From contig NW_005179120.1 of the NCBI RefSeq assembly GCF_000350225.1, forward strand, positions 1 to 64,000: 64,000 nt of DNA, given 5' to 3'. Positions 63,243-64,000 of the stretch are shown one piece after another (within the stretch, counting starts at the first letter, position 1; the number at the start of each line of letters is the position of its first letter). Both the position numbers and the translations under genes were made by a program. The notes under the pieces were generated by a model. It worked only from the letters and a program-made list of their open reading frames with translations, was not told the origin of the DNA and made no database searches. The DNA comes from Chondrus crispus. Lineage: Eukaryota > Rhodophyta > Florideophyceae > Gigartinales > Gigartinaceae.

Positions 63243-64000
63243 CTAACGGTAATGATTGTGAAAGTTAACAGTAAAATGGCCATCGAAAATCGACTTAACA
63301 TCGGACAACAACTGCAGCTGCCCACTACTGCTACCAACCAGTCTTTCTTCATTCTCCTTTTCCTTTCCATCTAAACCACTATCCCATTCGCTCTCGGCAT
63401 CATTAAGCACCGTTTCTGATTTATCATTAGCGGAAATAAGAACAGTTCCCTTCGTATCGGGGTTTTGATCCTGAAACACCAGTTCACCTTTTTTTCTCCT
63501 TCGGTTCTAGCTTGTGAAAATTTGTAATACCTACGCTATCCAGTTTACTGGAAAAGCGTAGAATGTCCTCCTGCTGCTTTTCGCCCGATCTGCCCTCTAG
63601 GTTCTGATAATTCATTAGAGACCGTAAATCGCGATGTCCAGTACGCATTGCGACGGACGAGTCAGCATGCCCAGCATCAATTAACAAAGTAGCAACCGTT
63701 CCACCCAGCCCATGTGTAGTCATTCCACCTTGAGACCCTGTCCTTGTAATTACCTCTTTCTTACAGAAAGACATAACAATGCGCGAGAACGTGTTTCGTC
63801 CTAGGTGCTGCCGCCTGAAGCAGTCACCGAACATGGTGGCTTTTTGGTTGGCACCGAGAAAAAAAGCGGTCAGTAGCACAATCCATTGCCATCTTCACCA
63901 ACATGAAGGCACTGATATCTTCAAAAATATTCAAATTTCCATCTAATGAAGGACGATTCCAAACGCAAATTTCTGTCGCCTTTTCACGTACTGTGTTCCA
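63243..64000 (-). pseudogene. Tyrosine recombinase (Crypton-like) gene, frameshifted, cut by right edge
   Basis: Read leftward from 64000: REKATEICVWNRPSLDGNLN and AFMLVKMAMDCATDRFF. After a shift in a T7 run near 63868 come FFLGANQKATMFGDCFRRQH, GMTTHGLGGTVATLLIDAGH and MRTGHRDLRSLMNYQNLEG. This is the catalytic end of a tyrosine recombinase, with His-x-x-x, Thr-Gly-His-Arg and the nucleophile Tyr (NYQN), as in eukaryotic Crypton/DUF3504 proteins. The Arg expected in HxLRxT is Gly here (HGLGGT). After another shift in an A7 run near 63486 an acidic tail runs to the stop at 63243. The N-terminal part lies outside the window. The family is well supported; activity is doubtful. Confidence 0.75.

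Overview
The window looks like nuclear DNA of a red alga (inference). The genes are eukaryotic and almost all intron-free: a UBE2Q-type ubiquitin-conjugating enzyme, a TIR-NB-ARC-WD40 receptor, and fragments of ARP5, TMEM62, MFSD5, APC6/CDC16, UTP6 and an HLTF/RAD5-like helicase. One very GC-rich gene carries a one-helix light-harvesting-like motif, which points to a photosynthetic eukaryote. The two introns I can see are short, with GTAAGT donors. The rest is dense with transposons and duplications, as in florideophytes such as Chondrus. The species itself is not shown by the sequence.

Layout. 1-1.5 kb: left-cut MULE-type transposase gene (minus). 1.5-6.2 kb: repeat-rich DNA holding one small spliced zinc-finger gene. 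6.2-10 kb: broken TNP2/CACTA-like transposase. 10.9-24.1 kb: a graveyard of host-gene pieces on both strands (ARP5, SHMT tail, TMEM62 front half, HLTF/RAD5 piece, GST-like, UTP6-like, MFSD5, APC6, TMEM62 back half). Three intact ORFs lie among them: an unknown 462-residue protein, an unknown 741-residue protein and the light-harvesting-like protein. The two TMEM62 halves face each other, as expected if an inversion of about 8.4 kb cut the gene.

24.55-38.2 kb: a nest of mobile elements. A chromodomain Ty3/gypsy element (minus) sits inside the gag region of a second LTR element, whose LTR abuts a Tc1/mariner transposase. The left side of the whole nest is cut at about 24,551, next to an AT-rich repeat. 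38.4-40.2 kb: a pogo/Tigger-like transposase. 41-42 kb: a fossil two-domain gene, possibly aerolysin-like plus beta-prism, behind a TATA box. 43.3-44.4 kb: an intact UBE2Q gene.

44.5-53.7 kb: a direct tandem duplication of about 4.5-4.7 kb, each copy with one related three-helix membrane protein gene; one copy carries a small TIR element absent from the other. 54.2-55.8 kb: another unknown membrane protein. 58-62.3 kb: the TIR-NB-ARC-WD40 receptor (minus), with ten near-identical 43-residue WD repeats. 63.2-64 kb: tyrosine recombinase gene (minus), frameshifted and cut by the right edge.

Nothing suggests operons. The strongest biological candidates are the WD40-repeat receptor, the tandem membrane-protein pair and the gene-fragment mosaic with its inversion.
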